Origin: Methylocystis sp.
GTDB taxonomy: Bacteria > Pseudomonadota > Alphaproteobacteria > Rhizobiales > Beijerinckiaceae
Assembly: GCA_024506175.1 (NCBI GenBank)
Contig: JAMBEQ010000165.1
Location: 1 to 32,326 of the forward strand
Direction: 5' to 3'
Length of the DNA stretch: 32,326 nt
Shown here: piece after piece, positions 7,953-17,225 of the stretch
Numbering within the stretch: the stretch's first letter is position 1
Layout: each line of letters opens with the position of its first letter
Program-made: the position numbers and the translations under genes
Notes under the pieces: model-generated
What the model was told of the DNA's origin: nothing
The model's input: only the letters and a program-made list of their open reading frames with translations
The model's database searches: none

Positions 7953-8310
7953 CGGAAACCGGGTGGGGTCCGCGCAGTCACGGCAGGGGTTTGGGCTTTA
8001 CCCCACCCGGCTCCGCCATAGCCCGTGCAAAAGACGGGCGTCCCTTGGCTGGGGTAGCCGCTTGCATTTGACGCTACTTCCTGCAGGCGCCGGTAACCCT
8101 CCCTTAAGACTAACAAAGCTTAATGTTGTATGGCGCCGGAGGAGGCGCTGCGGCTTGCCCGCCGCTCCGCCGACGCTCTTGAACTCAACGATGGCCCGCG
8201 AAACGATTTCGCCCCGACGCTCGATGACTGCGCGTGGACCTCATAAAGGCCCGCTCGCGCATGGCCGCCGCGTTCGGGAGACGGCTTTGGCGAATGCGAG
8301 GGCGAGTGTG
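7953..8310 (+). other. Repeat-rich leader between rnpB and rsmH; no mraZ
   Basis: 358 bases without a convincing gene. It contains an inverted repeat CCGGGTGGGGT (7959-7969) with ACCCCACCCGG (8000-8010), whose CCCCACCCGG core also occurs in the palindrome inside murE. A possible -35 (TTGACG, 8068-8073) and a CtrA-like site (8093-8107) lie in the only AT-richer stretch, so the dcw promoter is probably near 8070-8125. An in-frame extension of rsmH back to ATG 8190 exists but has no ribosome-binding site. I find no MraZ-like coding remnant. Confidence 0.6.
8093..8107 (+). promoter_or_regulatory. Possible CtrA-like binding site
   Basis: GTAA-N7-TTAA, one mismatch from the alphaproteobacterial CtrA consensus TTAA-N7-TTAA, about 200 bases upstream of rsmH in the probable promoter region of the division cluster. 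A one-mismatch match to such a short motif can occur by chance. Confidence 0.25.
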
Positions 8311-9351
8311 ATGCGTAAGGACAGCGGCGCGGATCGGCTCCCAGCGGACGAAGCCCCGGTCCGGCATGTGCCCGTGCTGCTCAAGGAGGTGCTCGGAGCG
8401 CTGCGGCCGCGCGACGGCGGCCGCTACCTCGACGGCACTTTCGGCGCGGGCGGCTATACGCGCGCCATTCTCGCCGCCGCCGACACGAGGGTTCTGGCGC
8501 TCGATCGCGACCCGGCCGCCATTTGTGCGGGCGCGGGTCTCGTGTTGCAAGCGCAGCCAAGGCTCACATTGGTCGAAGCGCGCTTCTCGCAGCTCGAGGA
8601 GGTCGCGAAAGCGCAGAACTTCGCGCCCCTGGATGGCGTCGTCTTCGATATTGGCGTGTCTTCGATGCAGTTCGACGAGGTCGAACGCGGCTTCTCCTTC
8701 CGAGGCGACGGCCCGCTCGATATGCGCATGGAGGGCAAGGGCGTTTCCGCCGCAGAGATCGTCAACGAGGTCGACGAAGAGACGCTCGCCGACATTCTCT
8801 ATTTTTATGGCGAGGAGCGCGCCTCGCGCCGCATCGCCCGCGCCATCGTTCACGATCGCAAGCTTGCGCCTTTCACCTCGACCAAGTTGCTCGCCGAGAT
8901 GATCGCGCGCGTCGCGCCGGGGCGGCCGGGCGATATTCATCCGGCGACGAAAAGCTTTCAGGCGCTGCGGATCGCGGTCAACGACGAGCTCGGCGAACTG
9001 CTCGACGGCCTCGCCGCGGCCGAGCGTGTCCTCGCGGAGGGCGGTCGCCTCGCCGTCGTGACCTTCCATTCGCTCGAAGACCGCATCGTGAAGCAATTCC
9101 TCGCCGAGCGGTCGGGTCGCGGCGAGACCCGCTCGCGTCGCCTGCCGGGAGAAGCAGCGCCGCCGGAAACGAGCTTCATCTGCGAGGGCCGCCAGCCGAT
9201 CGCGCCGACGCGCGAGGAGGTCGACGCCAATCCACGCGCCCGCTCGGCCAAGCTGCGCTGCGCCACGCGCAGCGCCGCCGCTCCCTTGCCGCTCGGCGAC
9301 AAGCTCATGCGGCTTGCGCGCTTGCCGGCGCGCGAGAAAGGAAAAGTCTGA
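8311..9351 (+). CDS. rsmH: 16S rRNA (cytosine1402-N4)-methyltransferase RsmH
   Basis: 346 aa. It methylates N4 of C1402 in the 30S P site. The SAM-binding motif is at about residues 39-50 ([12 protein letters not shown]). Further family signatures are [38 protein letters not shown], and [14 protein letters not shown] with [16 protein letters not shown] near the C-terminus. The chosen start is ATG 8311, preceded by AGGG and 17 codons before the conserved HVPVLL; an upstream ATG at 8190 would add 40 Arg-rich residues. It is the first gene of the dcw cluster here. Its TGA overlaps the ftsL ATG by one base, implying translational coupling. Confidence 0.95.
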   Translation: MRKDSGADRLPADEAPVRHVPVLLKEVLGALRPRDGGRYLDGTFGAGGYTRAILAAADTRVLALDRDPAAICAGAGLVLQAQPRLTLVEARFSQLEEVAKAQNFAPLDGVVFDIGVSSMQFDEVERGFSFRGDGPLDMRMEGKGVSAAEIVNEVDEETLADILYFYGEERASRRIARAIVHDRKLAPFTSTKLLAEMIARVAPGRPGDIHPATKSFQALRIAVNDELGELLDGLAAAERVLAEGGRLAVVTFHSLEDRIVKQFLAERSGRGETRSRRLPGEAAPPETSFICEGRQPIAPTREEVDANPRARSAKLRCATRSAAAPLPLGDKLMRLARLPAREKGKV

Positions 9352-9830
9352 TGCTTCGGCTTCTCAACATTCTCGCGGTCGCGATACTGATCAGCTCGGC
9401 TGTCTACGCCTATTCGATCAAATATCAGACAGCCTACCGCCTGGAGCAGATCACCAAGACAAAGCTGGAGATAAAAGCGGAGCGCGACGCCATCGCCGTC
9501 TTGCGGGCAGAATGGGCCTATATGACGCGTCCCGAGCGGCTGCAGCCGCTCGCCGACCGATATTTGCCGGAACTCAAGCCGCTCCAGGTGTCGCAGCTCG
9601 TGACCGCGGCAAGCTTGCCCAATAAGACCCATACCGACACGATCGGCGCAAAGCTTAGTGAGATCGGTCTCTCCGCGCCGGCGACGCCTCCGGCGGCGCC
9701 CTCGGCTCCGACGACGACGCCCAAGTCCGAGGCCGCTAAACCCAAGACCGCCACGCCGAAGGTCGTCGCCGCGACCAAGGCGCAAAGCGTCGCTAAACCG
9801 GGCTCGAGCCGTGAGGCCAAAAAGCCATGA
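9351..9830 (+). CDS. ftsL: Cell division protein FtsL
   Basis: 159 aa bitopic membrane protein of the FtsQLB divisome complex. The single transmembrane segment is at the very N-terminus (LLNILAVAILISSAVYAYSI). A periplasmic coiled-coil segment follows (YRLEQITKTKLEIKAERDAI, then VLRAEWAYMTRPERLQPLAD). The WAYMTRPERLQ motif is typical of alphaproteobacterial FtsL. The last ~50 residues are a low-complexity Ala/Pro/Thr/Lys tail, which makes it longer than the E. coli protein (121 aa). Identification rests on topology, motif and position, since FtsL is poorly conserved. It starts on the stop codon of rsmH and its own ATGA overlaps the start of ftsI. Confidence 0.85.
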   Translation: MLRLLNILAVAILISSAVYAYSIKYQTAYRLEQITKTKLEIKAERDAIAVLRAEWAYMTRPERLQPLADRYLPELKPLQVSQLVTAASLPNKTHTDTIGAKLSEIGLSAPATPPAAPSAPTTTPKSEAAKPKTATPKVVAATKAQSVAKPGSSREAKKP

Positions 9831-11632
9831 TAGAGCGCCAGCCCATTCCGGACATGCTCGAAACGCCGCCATCGCGGCCGACGAGGAAGCCCTCGAAATA
9901 TGCGGGTTTTATCCGCGCTGTCTTTTCGACGAGGCTCGACGCGAGCGCCTCGCGCATGCGCCTTGCTGCGCTTGGCTTCCTCGTTCTTTACGGCGTGATC
10001 TGCGCGAAGCTTATCTATCTCGGCTTCAAGCCCGAGACAGCCCATCATCCGGCGGTCGAAGCCGTTTCCGCCTCGCGGCCGGACATCTTGGATCGCAACG
10101 GCCAAGTGCTGGCGAGCGACGTGAAAGTGATGTCCGTCTTCGCCGAGCCCAAACGTCTCATCGACAAGGACGAGGCGACCGAGCTGCTCACCGCGGTTCT
10201 ACCGGACGTGGACCCCAGGGAACTGCGTGATCGCCTGGGCGCCGCGAAGAAAGGCTTCGTCTGGGTGAAGCGCGAAGTCACGCCGCATCAGCGCGACGAA
10301 GTATTTCATCTCGGCCTGCCGGGCGTCGGGCTCATCGCGGAGAACAAGCGCGTTTATCCCAACGGGCCGATTGGAGCCCATGTGCTGGGCTTCGCCAATG
10401 TCGATAACCAGGGCATTGCCGGCATCGAGAAATATATCGACGGGCAGGGCCTCGCCGATTTGCATAACCTCGGCTTCGGCGCCACGCCTGACGAGCTGCA
10501 ACCGATCACTTTGTCGCTCGACGCACGCGCGACGCATGCGATGCGCGACGAGCTCGAGAGAGGCGTCACCCGTTTCAAGGCAAAGGCGGGCGCAGCGGCG
10601 ATCCTGGACGTGAACACGGGCGAAATAATCGCGCTCGCTTCGCTCCCCGATTATGATCCCAACAAGCCGACGGATGAAAAGGCCAACGCGCTCGACCTGA
10701 CGCATATCAACCGCATGAATGTCGGCGTCTACGAGATGGGCTCGACCTTCAAGGCGCTCACCATCGCCATGGCGCTCGACTCCGGCAAGGTGAATCTCAG
10801 CTCCCGCCTGGATGCGCGCGGGGCGCTCACCTTCGGCCGTTTTAAGATCCATGATTATCACGCGCAAAACCGCGCATTGACCGTGCCGGAGGTCTTCACC
10901 TACTCATCCAACATCGGCACGGCGCGCATGGCGATGGGGCAGGGTGTCGAGAAGCACAAGGTGTTCTTGCGCAAGATGGGGCAGCTCACGCGCATGCGCA
11001 CGGAGCTTCCAGAAAGCGCCGAGCCGATCTATCCGAAGAACTGGAGCGAGTTGAATACGATGACCATCGCCTTCGGCCATGGTCTCGCGGTGGCGCCGCT
11101 GCAGGCGATGATGGCGGTCGGCGCGTTGATGAACGGGGGCTATCTCATCACGCCCACCTTCCTGAAGCGCTCGCAGGAAGACGCGATGAAGGACGCCGCG
11201 CAGGTAGTGAAGCCCGAGACGAGCGAAGCCATGCGCTATCTCATGCGGCTCAACGCGGAAATCGGCACGGCGCGGAAGGTCAATATCGACGGCTATTTTG
11301 TCGGCGGCAAAACCGGCACGGCGGAGAAGGTCATCCACGGCCATTACGACAAGAACCGCCTGTTCACGACCTTCATGGCTGTCGCGCCCTCCGACAAGCC
11401 GAAATATCTTTTTCTGACCATCATGGACGAGCCGCAGGGCCTGCCCGAGGACGGCGGCCACGCGACGGCCGCCTTCAACGCCGGCTATGTGACGGGTCGG
11501 ATCATCGAGCGGACGGGGCCGGTTCTGGGCCTCGCGCCGCGCTTCGAGCCGCCGAATCAGCCCTTTCCGCTGCTCGCCAAACTCGGCTATGGCATGGCCA
11601 ATGTTCCTTCTTCCGGAGGCCACGGCCACTGA
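9827..11632 (+). CDS. ftsI: Septal peptidoglycan transpeptidase FtsI (PBP3)
   Basis: 601 aa class B penicillin-binding protein. A cytoplasmic N-terminus of about 45 residues precedes one transmembrane helix (LAALGFLVLYGVICAKLIYL). The pedestal domain starts with RPDILDRNGQVLASD. In the transpeptidase domain the nucleophile motif is STFK at 306-309, SSN at 360-362, and KTGT at 495-498. It cross-links septal peptidoglycan in the periplasm with FtsW as partner. The start at 9827 overlaps ftsL by ATGA. Its TGA shares one base with the murE ATG. Confidence 0.96.
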   Translation: MIERQPIPDMLETPPSRPTRKPSKYAGFIRAVFSTRLDASASRMRLAALGFLVLYGVICAKLIYLGFKPETAHHPAVEAVSASRPDILDRNGQVLASDVKVMSVFAEPKRLIDKDEATELLTAVLPDVDPRELRDRLGAAKKGFVWVKREVTPHQRDEVFHLGLPGVGLIAENKRVYPNGPIGAHVLGFANVDNQGIAGIEKYIDGQGLADLHNLGFGATPDELQPITLSLDARATHAMRDELERGVTRFKAKAGAAAILDVNTGEIIALASLPDYDPNKPTDEKANALDLTHINRMNVGVYEMGSTFKALTIAMALDSGKVNLSSRLDARGALTFGRFKIHDYHAQNRALTVPEVFTYSSNIGTARMAMGQGVEKHKVFLRKMGQLTRMRTELPESAEPIYPKNWSELNTMTIAFGHGLAVAPLQAMMAVGALMNGGYLITPTFLKRSQEDAMKDAAQVVKPETSEAMRYLMRLNAEIGTARKVNIDGYFVGGKTGTAEKVIHGHYDKNRLFTTFMAVAPSDKPKYLFLTIMDEPQGLPEDGGHATAAFNAGYVTGRIIERTGPVLGLAPRFEPPNQPFPLLAKLGYGMANVPSSGGHGH

Positions 11633-13287
11633 TGCGTCTCTCTAAGCTCCTCGCCCGAGACGATCTCGATCCCGCGATCGGGAGCATCGAGATCGAGGGC
11701 CTCTCGGCGGATAGCCGCGTCCTCGGCGAGGGTTTTGCTTTTTTCGCCATTCCCGGCCATGCCGGAGATGGCCTTTCCTATGTGAGCGACGCCAAGGCGC
11801 GTGGCGCCGCCGTCGTGATCGCGCAGCGGCCGGCCGAATGCCCTTTGCCGCTCGTGGTGGTTCCAGACGTTCGCGCGGCTCTGGCGCATGCGGCGGGGCG
11901 CTTCTATCCGCGCCAGCCGCAAACCATTGTCGCGGTCACGGGCACGAGCGGCAAGACCTCTGTCGTCGCCTTCCTGCGCCAGATCTGGGCGGCTTTGGGG
12001 CATGAAGCGGCCTCGCTCGGCACGGTCGGCGTCGTGGACTCGAAAGGCGCGCATTATGGCGCGCTGACGACGCCCGGCCCAGTCGAGCTGCACAAGACGC
12101 TCCAGGAGCTCGCCGATCGCGGCGTCACCCATCTCGCGATGGAGGCGTCGTCGCTGGGCATCGACCAGCGGCGCCTCGATGGGGTTCGACTGACGGCGGC
12201 CGGCTTCACCAACTTTTCGCGGGATCATCTCGATCACCACCGCGATATGGAAGAATATCTCGCGGCGAAGATGCGGCTCTTCGATACGCTGCTGCAGCCG
12301 GGCCAAACGGCGGTGATAGACGCCGACAGCGACGTGGCTGAGCGCGTCGCGGAGATCTCCCGGTCGCGTGGATTGAACATATTCGGCGTCGGCGCCAAAG
12401 GCGAGGCGATTGCGTTGCAGGGCAATCGGGATGCCGGGCGTGAGCCAATCCCTCCCCTTTACGGGCAGGGTGGCCCCGCGTCAGCGGGGTCGGGTGGCGC
12501 ACCTCAGCACTATGCAAGCGGCGAGAGCCCCACCCGGCGGCCTTTGGCGGCCGACCTCCCCGTAAAGGGGGGGTATTTCGGGGCTAACGAAGCCAGATCG
12601 CTACTCTACGTCGCGCTGAAGGATTCACGGGCGCATGCGCTGGCGACGAGCCTGGAGCTCATTCACGCCGGCAATCATTACAAGGTCGAACTGCCGCTCG
12701 CGGGCGCCTTCCAAACGTCCAACGCGCTCGTCGCGGCCGGTCTGGCCATCGCCTCAGGGGACGATCCGGCGCGCGTATTCGCCGCGCTGGACGATCTGAA
12801 AGGCGCACCCGGCCGGCTGGAGCTGATCGGCGCGCGCAATGGCGCGCCGGCCTTCGTCGATTACGCTCATAAGCCCGATGCGCTGGAGAAGGTGCTCGCC
12901 ACGCTGCGGCCGCTGACCAAGGGCCGCCTCATCGTCGTATTCGGCTGCGGCGGCGATCGCGACAAGGGCAAGCGCCCGTTGATGGGCGAGATTGCCGCAC
13001 GCGCCGCCGATGTCGTCATCGTGACGGATGATAATCCCCGCAGTGAGGAGCCAGGCGCGATTCGGGCCGCGATCATCGAAGGGGCCAAGGGCGCCGGCTC
13101 GGCGCAGCTTATCGAGATCGGCGACCGCGGCGAGGCGATCTCCCAAGCTGTCGCAGGGCTTCGCGCCGGCGACGTCCTCGTCGTCGCGGGCAAGGGGCAC
13201 GAGACTGGCCAGATTGTCGGCAATCGAATATTGCCCTTTTCCGACCACGAAGCTGTCAAGAAAGCGCTGCAGGAGCACGGTCCATGA
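11632..13287 (+). CDS. murE: UDP-MurNAc-tripeptide synthetase MurE, with in-frame palindromic insertion
   Basis: 551 aa, against roughly 480-500 for the family. It adds meso-diaminopimelate to UDP-MurNAc-L-Ala-D-Glu. The ATP loop GTSGKT is at 104-109, TTPGPVELH and MEASSLG follow, and the meso-Dap selectivity motif DNPR is at 467-470. The extra length is explained by an insertion at about residues 274-314 (12451-12573), rich in Gly/Pro/Ala/Arg with palindromic DNA ends. It keeps the reading frame and has no stop. It falls between AIALQ and the conserved strand HYKVELPLAGAFQTSNA, probably a surface loop of the central domain. The gene is otherwise intact and essential, so the longer protein should be functional. 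It overlaps murF by ATGA. Confidence 0.95.
   Translation: MRLSKLLARDDLDPAIGSIEIEGLSADSRVLGEGFAFFAIPGHAGDGLSYVSDAKARGAAVVIAQRPAECPLPLVVVPDVRAALAHAAGRFYPRQPQTIVAVTGTSGKTSVVAFLRQIWAALGHEAASLGTVGVVDSKGAHYGALTTPGPVELHKTLQELADRGVTHLAMEASSLGIDQRRLDGVRLTAAGFTNFSRDHLDHHRDMEEYLAAKMRLFDTLLQPGQTAVIDADSDVAERVAEISRSRGLNIFGVGAKGEAIALQGNRDAGREPIPPLYGQGGPASAGSGGAPQHYASGESPTRRPLAADLPVKGGYFGANEARSLLYVALKDSRAHALATSLELIHAGNHYKVELPLAGAFQTSNALVAAGLAIASGDDPARVFAALDDLKGAPGRLELIGARNGAPAFVDYAHKPDALEKVLATLRPLTKGRLIVVFGCGGDRDKGKRPLMGEIAARAADVVIVTDDNPRSEEPGAIRAAIIEGAKGAGSAQLIEIGDRGEAISQAVAGLRAGDVLVVAGKGHETGQIVGNRILPFSDHEAVKKALQEHGP
12451..12573 (+). repeat. Palindromic repeat inserted in frame inside murE
   Basis: The left arm CCTCCCCTTTACGGGCAGG (12451-12469) pairs with CCTCCCCGTAAAGGGGGG (12555 onward). 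The interior holds a second hairpin, CCCCGC-GTCA-GCGGGG (12474-12489), and a right-hand motif CCCCACCCGGCGGCC. It is about 123 bp, a multiple of three, so murE stays open. The CCCCACCCGG core is shared with the inverted repeat at 7959-8010. It behaves like the Rickettsia palindromic elements, which also lie in frame in genes; homology to them is not implied. Confidence 0.8.
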
Positions 13288-14702
13288 AGCAGGAACCTCT
13301 ATGGTCGGGACTGGCGCTTGTCGGCGCCCTGCAGGCTCGCGTCAGCGGCGCGCTGGCGCGGGAGGCGAACGGCGTCTCGATCGACACGCGCACATTGCAG
13401 CCCGGCGATCTTTTCGTCGCCATCAAGGGCGAGGCGCGCGACGGCCATGAATTTGTCCGAGCGGCTTTCGAGAGGGGCGCTGCGGCGGCGGTCATCGACG
13501 AAGCGCATGCGCGCGAGCTTGCGGGAGCGGGGCCGCTCTTCGTCGTAAAGGACGTGCAGCATTCGCTCGAAATGCTCGGGATGCGCGCGCGCGACCGTAC
13601 GGGCGCCTTGATCGCCGCCATCACCGGCTCGGTCGGCAAGACCTCCACCAAGGATATGACGCGGCTGATGCTGTCGCATTTCGGCGCCACGCATGCCTCT
13701 GTCGCCTCCTACAATAATCAATGGGGCGTGCCGCTCTCGCTAGCGCGCATGCCGGCCTCGACGCGCTACGGCGTTTTTGAGCTCGGCATGAACCACCCGA
13801 GCGAGATCGCCGCTCTCGTCACGCAGGTGCGCCCGCACGTCGCTGTGGTCACGCGCGTTGCGCCCGTGCACCTGGAATATTTCGATTCGGTCGCCGCCAT
13901 TGCCGACGCCAAGGCGGAAATCTTCACGGGGCTTGAAGGCGGCGTCGCAGTCATCAACCGGGACGATCCGCAATACGAGCGCCTCGCCGACGCGGCGTTC
14001 GCCTACGCCGGACATGTTCTCGACTTCGGTGAGTCCGAAAGGGCGCAAGCGCGGCTGCTCTCTTATAGGCAGATCGACGCTGGTTGCGAGGTCGAGGCCG
14101 ACGTACTTGGCAAGCGCCTCATCTACCGTATCGGCGCGCCGGGCAAGCATGTCGCGCTCAATTCGCTTGCTGCGCTGCTCGTCGCACTCTCATTCGACCT
14201 CGACCTGGAGAAAGTCGCCGCGACGCTCGTCGATTTCGCGCCGCCTCCGGGACGCGGCCAGCGCGAGACGCTTCCTGCCGGCAATGGCGCCTTCACGCTC
14301 ATCGACGAGAGCTACAACGCCAACCCGACCTCCATGCGCGCCGCTTTGGAGCTTCTCGCAGCCACCAGGCCCGGCGCTGGCGGGCGCCGTATCGCCGTGC
14401 TCGGCGACATGCTGGAGCTCGGGACCGAGGGCGCCGAGCTGCATGCGGCGCTGGCGCCCGACCTGATGCGCGCCAAGGTCGATCTCCTGTTCACGGCGGG
14501 GCCGCTGATGCAACGCCTTTATTACGCGGCACCGGAGGCCATGCGCGCCGCTCACCGCACGAGCGCTCTCGAGCTGGAGGAACCGGTTCTTGCCGCAATT
14601 CGGTCCGGCGACGTCGTCATGATCAAGGGCTCCAACGGCTCGCGCATGACAAGGATCGTTGCCGCGACGAAAGAAAAATTCGCGCCCGAGACGGCCAGTT
14701 GA
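13284..14702 (+). CDS. murF: UDP-MurNAc-pentapeptide synthetase MurF
   Basis: 472 aa. It joins D-Ala-D-Ala to UDP-MurNAc-tripeptide with ATP, the last cytoplasmic step of the precursor. The N-terminal domain has [20 protein letters not shown]; the ATP-binding loop TGSVGKTS is at 114-121. [16 protein letters not shown] and [12 protein letters not shown] are typical MurF motifs, as are [15 protein letters not shown] and LGDMLELG in the C-terminal part. Length is normal. It overlaps murE by ATGA and ends 10 bases before mraY. Confidence 0.96.
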   Translation: MKQEPLWSGLALVGALQARVSGALAREANGVSIDTRTLQPGDLFVAIKGEARDGHEFVRAAFERGAAAAVIDEAHARELAGAGPLFVVKDVQHSLEMLGMRARDRTGALIAAITGSVGKTSTKDMTRLMLSHFGATHASVASYNNQWGVPLSLARMPASTRYGVFELGMNHPSEIAALVTQVRPHVAVVTRVAPVHLEYFDSVAAIADAKAEIFTGLEGGVAVINRDDPQYERLADAAFAYAGHVLDFGESERAQARLLSYRQIDAGCEVEADVLGKRLIYRIGAPGKHVALNSLAALLVALSFDLDLEKVAATLVDFAPPPGRGQRETLPAGNGAFTLIDESYNANPTSMRAALELLAATRPGAGGRRIAVLGDMLELGTEGAELHAALAPDLMRAKVDLLFTAGPLMQRLYYAAPEAMRAAHRTSALELEEPVLAAIRSGDVVMIKGSNGSRMTRIVAATKEKFAPETAS

Positions 14703-14712
14703 GGAAGTCCAT

Positions 14713-15795
14713 ATGCTGACCCTGCTTGCGGATCTGTCTTACCTCTACAGTCCGCTCAATATCTTCCGCTACATCACATTCCGCGCGGCCATGGCGGCGG
14801 CGACGGCGCTGTTTTTCGTTTTCTTCTTTGGACCGGGCATCATCGCGGCGCTGCGCATCAAGCAGGGCAAGGGGCAGCCGATCCGCGAGGACGGGCCGCA
14901 GTCGCATCTCCTGACGAAAAAGGGCACGCCCACCATGGGCGGGTTGATGATCCTTTCCGGACTTGTCGCCGCCACCTTGCTTTGGGCTAATCTGCGCAAC
15001 TACTACGTCTGGATCGTGCTGTTTGTCACAGCCTCTTTCGGGGCCATCGGCTTTTACGACGATTATCTCAAGGTCACGCGGCAGACGCACGCCGGCTTTT
15101 CCGGCAAGGCGCGCTTGGCGCTCGAATTTCTTGCCGCGGGAATCGCCTGCTACCTGCTGATGGCGGTCGGTGGCGAAAACATGTCGAATCTCGCCATCCC
15201 CATGGTGAAGGGTTACGTGGGCTCGCTGGGCCTGTTCTTCATCGCGTTCGGCGCCTTCGTCATCGTCTCGGCGGGCAATTGCGTCAATCTGACCGACGGG
15301 CTCGACGGGCTTGCGATCGTGCCCTCCATGATCGCAGTCGGCGCATTCGCAATATTCTCCTACCTCATAGGCAATTCGATTTTCTCGAACTATCTCGGCG
15401 TCAACTACATCCCCGGCGTCGGCGAGCTGACCATCGTCTGTTCCGCCTTCATCGGCGCAGGGCTGGGCTTCCTGTGGTTCAATGCGCCGCCCGCGCAGAT
15501 TTTCATGGGCGACACCGGCTCGCTCGCGCTCGGCGGCCTGCTGGGCACGGTCGCCGTTGCAGTGAAGCAGGAGTTCGTGCTGGCGATCGTCGGCGGCCTC
15601 TTCGTCCTCGAAGGCGCTTCGGTCATCATTCAGGTCGCCTATTTCAAGGCGACGGGCAAGCGCATCTTCCTGATGGCGCCGATCCACCATCACTTCGAGA
15701 AACTGGGCTGGAAGGAGCCGCAAGTCGTCATCCGTTTCTGGATCATCTCCTTCGTTCTGGCGCTCATGGGTCTGTCGACCCTCAAGCTGAGGTGA
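14713..15795 (+). CDS. mraY: Phospho-MurNAc-pentapeptide transferase MraY
   Basis: 360 aa, the same length as E. coli MraY. It is a polytopic inner-membrane enzyme that makes lipid I from undecaprenyl phosphate and UDP-MurNAc-pentapeptide. Signatures are KKGTPTMGG near the N-terminus, [10 protein letters not shown] (the Asp pair), [10 protein letters not shown], the [12 protein letters not shown] loop, and the histidine motif [13 protein letters not shown]. About ten hydrophobic helices are visible. The start at 14713 follows GAGGAAG; in-frame extension upstream overlaps murF and is unlikely. murD follows after two bases. Confidence 0.97.
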   Translation: MLTLLADLSYLYSPLNIFRYITFRAAMAAATALFFVFFFGPGIIAALRIKQGKGQPIREDGPQSHLLTKKGTPTMGGLMILSGLVAATLLWANLRNYYVWIVLFVTASFGAIGFYDDYLKVTRQTHAGFSGKARLALEFLAAGIACYLLMAVGGENMSNLAIPMVKGYVGSLGLFFIAFGAFVIVSAGNCVNLTDGLDGLAIVPSMIAVGAFAIFSYLIGNSIFSNYLGVNYIPGVGELTIVCSAFIGAGLGFLWFNAPPAQIFMGDTGSLALGGLLGTVAVAVKQEFVLAIVGGLFVLEGASVIIQVAYFKATGKRIFLMAPIHHHFEKLGWKEPQVVIRFWIISFVLALMGLSTLKLR

Positions 15796-15797
15796 CG

Positions 15798-17225
15798 ATG
15801 ACTCCAGTCAAGACTTTCAAAGGCAAGGCTGTCGCGCTGTTCGGTCTTGGCGGATCGGGTCTTTCTACCGCTAAAGCGCTGATGGCGGGCGGCGCCGAGG
15901 TCTATGCCTGGGACGATGGCGAGGCGGGGCGGCTTGCGGCGGTCAACGCCGGCGTGCCGCTGGAAGATCTGTCGCGCAGCGATTGGTCGCGTTTTGCCGC
16001 GCTCATCCTCTCGCCCGGCGTGCCACTCACACATCCGGCGCCGCATTGGACGGTCGAGCACGCCCGCGCCGCAGGCGTCGAGATCATCGGCGATATCGAG
16101 CTTTTCTGCCGCGAGCGCGCCGCGCACACCGGCCGCTCGCCCTTCATCGCGATTACCGGCACCAATGGCAAGTCGACGACGACCGCGCTCATTGCCCATA
16201 TTTTGCGCGAGGCGGGTCGCGAGGTGCAGCTCGGCGGCAACATCGGCGTGCCTGTTCTCGATCTCGAGCCGCCCGCGGATGATCGCATCCACGTTGTCGA
16301 ATGCTCTTCCTTCCAGATCGATCTCGCGCCCTCGCTCGGCCCCACAATCGGCATCTTGATCAATTTGACTCCAGATCACATCGACCGCCATGGCTCGATG
16401 GAACACTACGCGGCGGTGAAGGAGCGCCTTGTCGCGGGCGCGGAGGTCGCATTGATCGGCGTCGACGACGCCCATACGCATGCGATCGGCGCGCGCCTTG
16501 CCGCGGAGCCAAAACCGGAGCAACGCGTCGTGCCGGTTTCGGCCGCGCGCAGGCTCGATTGGGGTTTTTACGTCGAGGACGGAGAGATCTATTTCCGCGA
16601 GCAGGGCCATCCGCCGGAGGAGGCCGAACTGCTCGGCTCGGTGAAAGGCGCGCGGGCGCTACGCGGCGCCCATAATGCGCAGAACGCCGCTTTCGCCGCC
16701 GCCGCCGCCTGGGAATGCGGGCTCGACGACGAGGAGATCGCCCGGGGGTTGCTCAGCTATCCCGGTCTGCCGCATCGCATGGAGGAGGTCGGGCGCATCG
16801 AGCGCGCGCTCTTCGTCAATGATTCCAAGGCCACGAACGCCGATGCGGCGGAAAAGGCGCTTGCGAGCTTCACAGATATTTACTGGATCATCGGCGGCAA
16901 GGCGAAGGAAGGCGGCATCGAGCCGCTGCGGTCTTATTTCCCGCGCATTCGCAAGGCCTATCTGATCGGTCACGCCAGCGATGATTTTGCGCGCACGCTC
17001 GAGGGCGCGCTTCCCTATGAGCGTTGCGAGACGCTCGACGTCGCCACGACCCGCGCGGCGCTCGATGCGCTCGATGACGACGCTGCGGAGCCCATCGTGT
17101 TGCTCTCGCCCGCCTGCGCCTCCTACGACCAGTTCAAGAATTTTGAAGCGCGGGGCGACGCTTTCCGCGCCCTCGTCAACGTATTGCCCGCCGTCATCGC
17201 CGCTCGCAGAGGAGAGCATCCATGA
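15798..17225 (+). CDS. murD: UDP-MurNAc-L-alanine:D-glutamate ligase MurD
   Basis: 475 aa. It adds D-glutamate to UDP-MurNAc-L-Ala. The Rossmann-like N-terminal domain starts ALFGLGGSGLSTAKAL. The ATP loop GTNGKST is at 121-127, LNLTPDHIDRH-type text appears as INLTPDHIDRHGSM, and the C-terminal domain has the MurD motifs FVNDSKATNADAAEKAL, IIGGKAKEGG and LLSPACASYDQFKNFEARGD. Length is typical for rhizobia. It overlaps ftsW by ATGA. Confidence 0.97.
   Translation: MTPVKTFKGKAVALFGLGGSGLSTAKALMAGGAEVYAWDDGEAGRLAAVNAGVPLEDLSRSDWSRFAALILSPGVPLTHPAPHWTVEHARAAGVEIIGDIELFCRERAAHTGRSPFIAITGTNGKSTTTALIAHILREAGREVQLGGNIGVPVLDLEPPADDRIHVVECSSFQIDLAPSLGPTIGILINLTPDHIDRHGSMEHYAAVKERLVAGAEVALIGVDDAHTHAIGARLAAEPKPEQRVVPVSAARRLDWGFYVEDGEIYFREQGHPPEEAELLGSVKGARALRGAHNAQNAAFAAAAAWECGLDDEEIARGLLSYPGLPHRMEEVGRIERALFVNDSKATNADAAEKALASFTDIYWIIGGKAKEGGIEPLRSYFPRIRKAYLIGHASDDFARTLEGALPYERCETLDVATTRAALDALDDDAAEPIVLLSPACASYDQFKNFEARGDAFRALVNVLPAVIAARRGEHP

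Noticed and set aside
8104-8123. Second TTAA pair downstream of the candidate CtrA site
   Set aside because: The spacing is 12 bases, not the 7 needed for a CtrA box.
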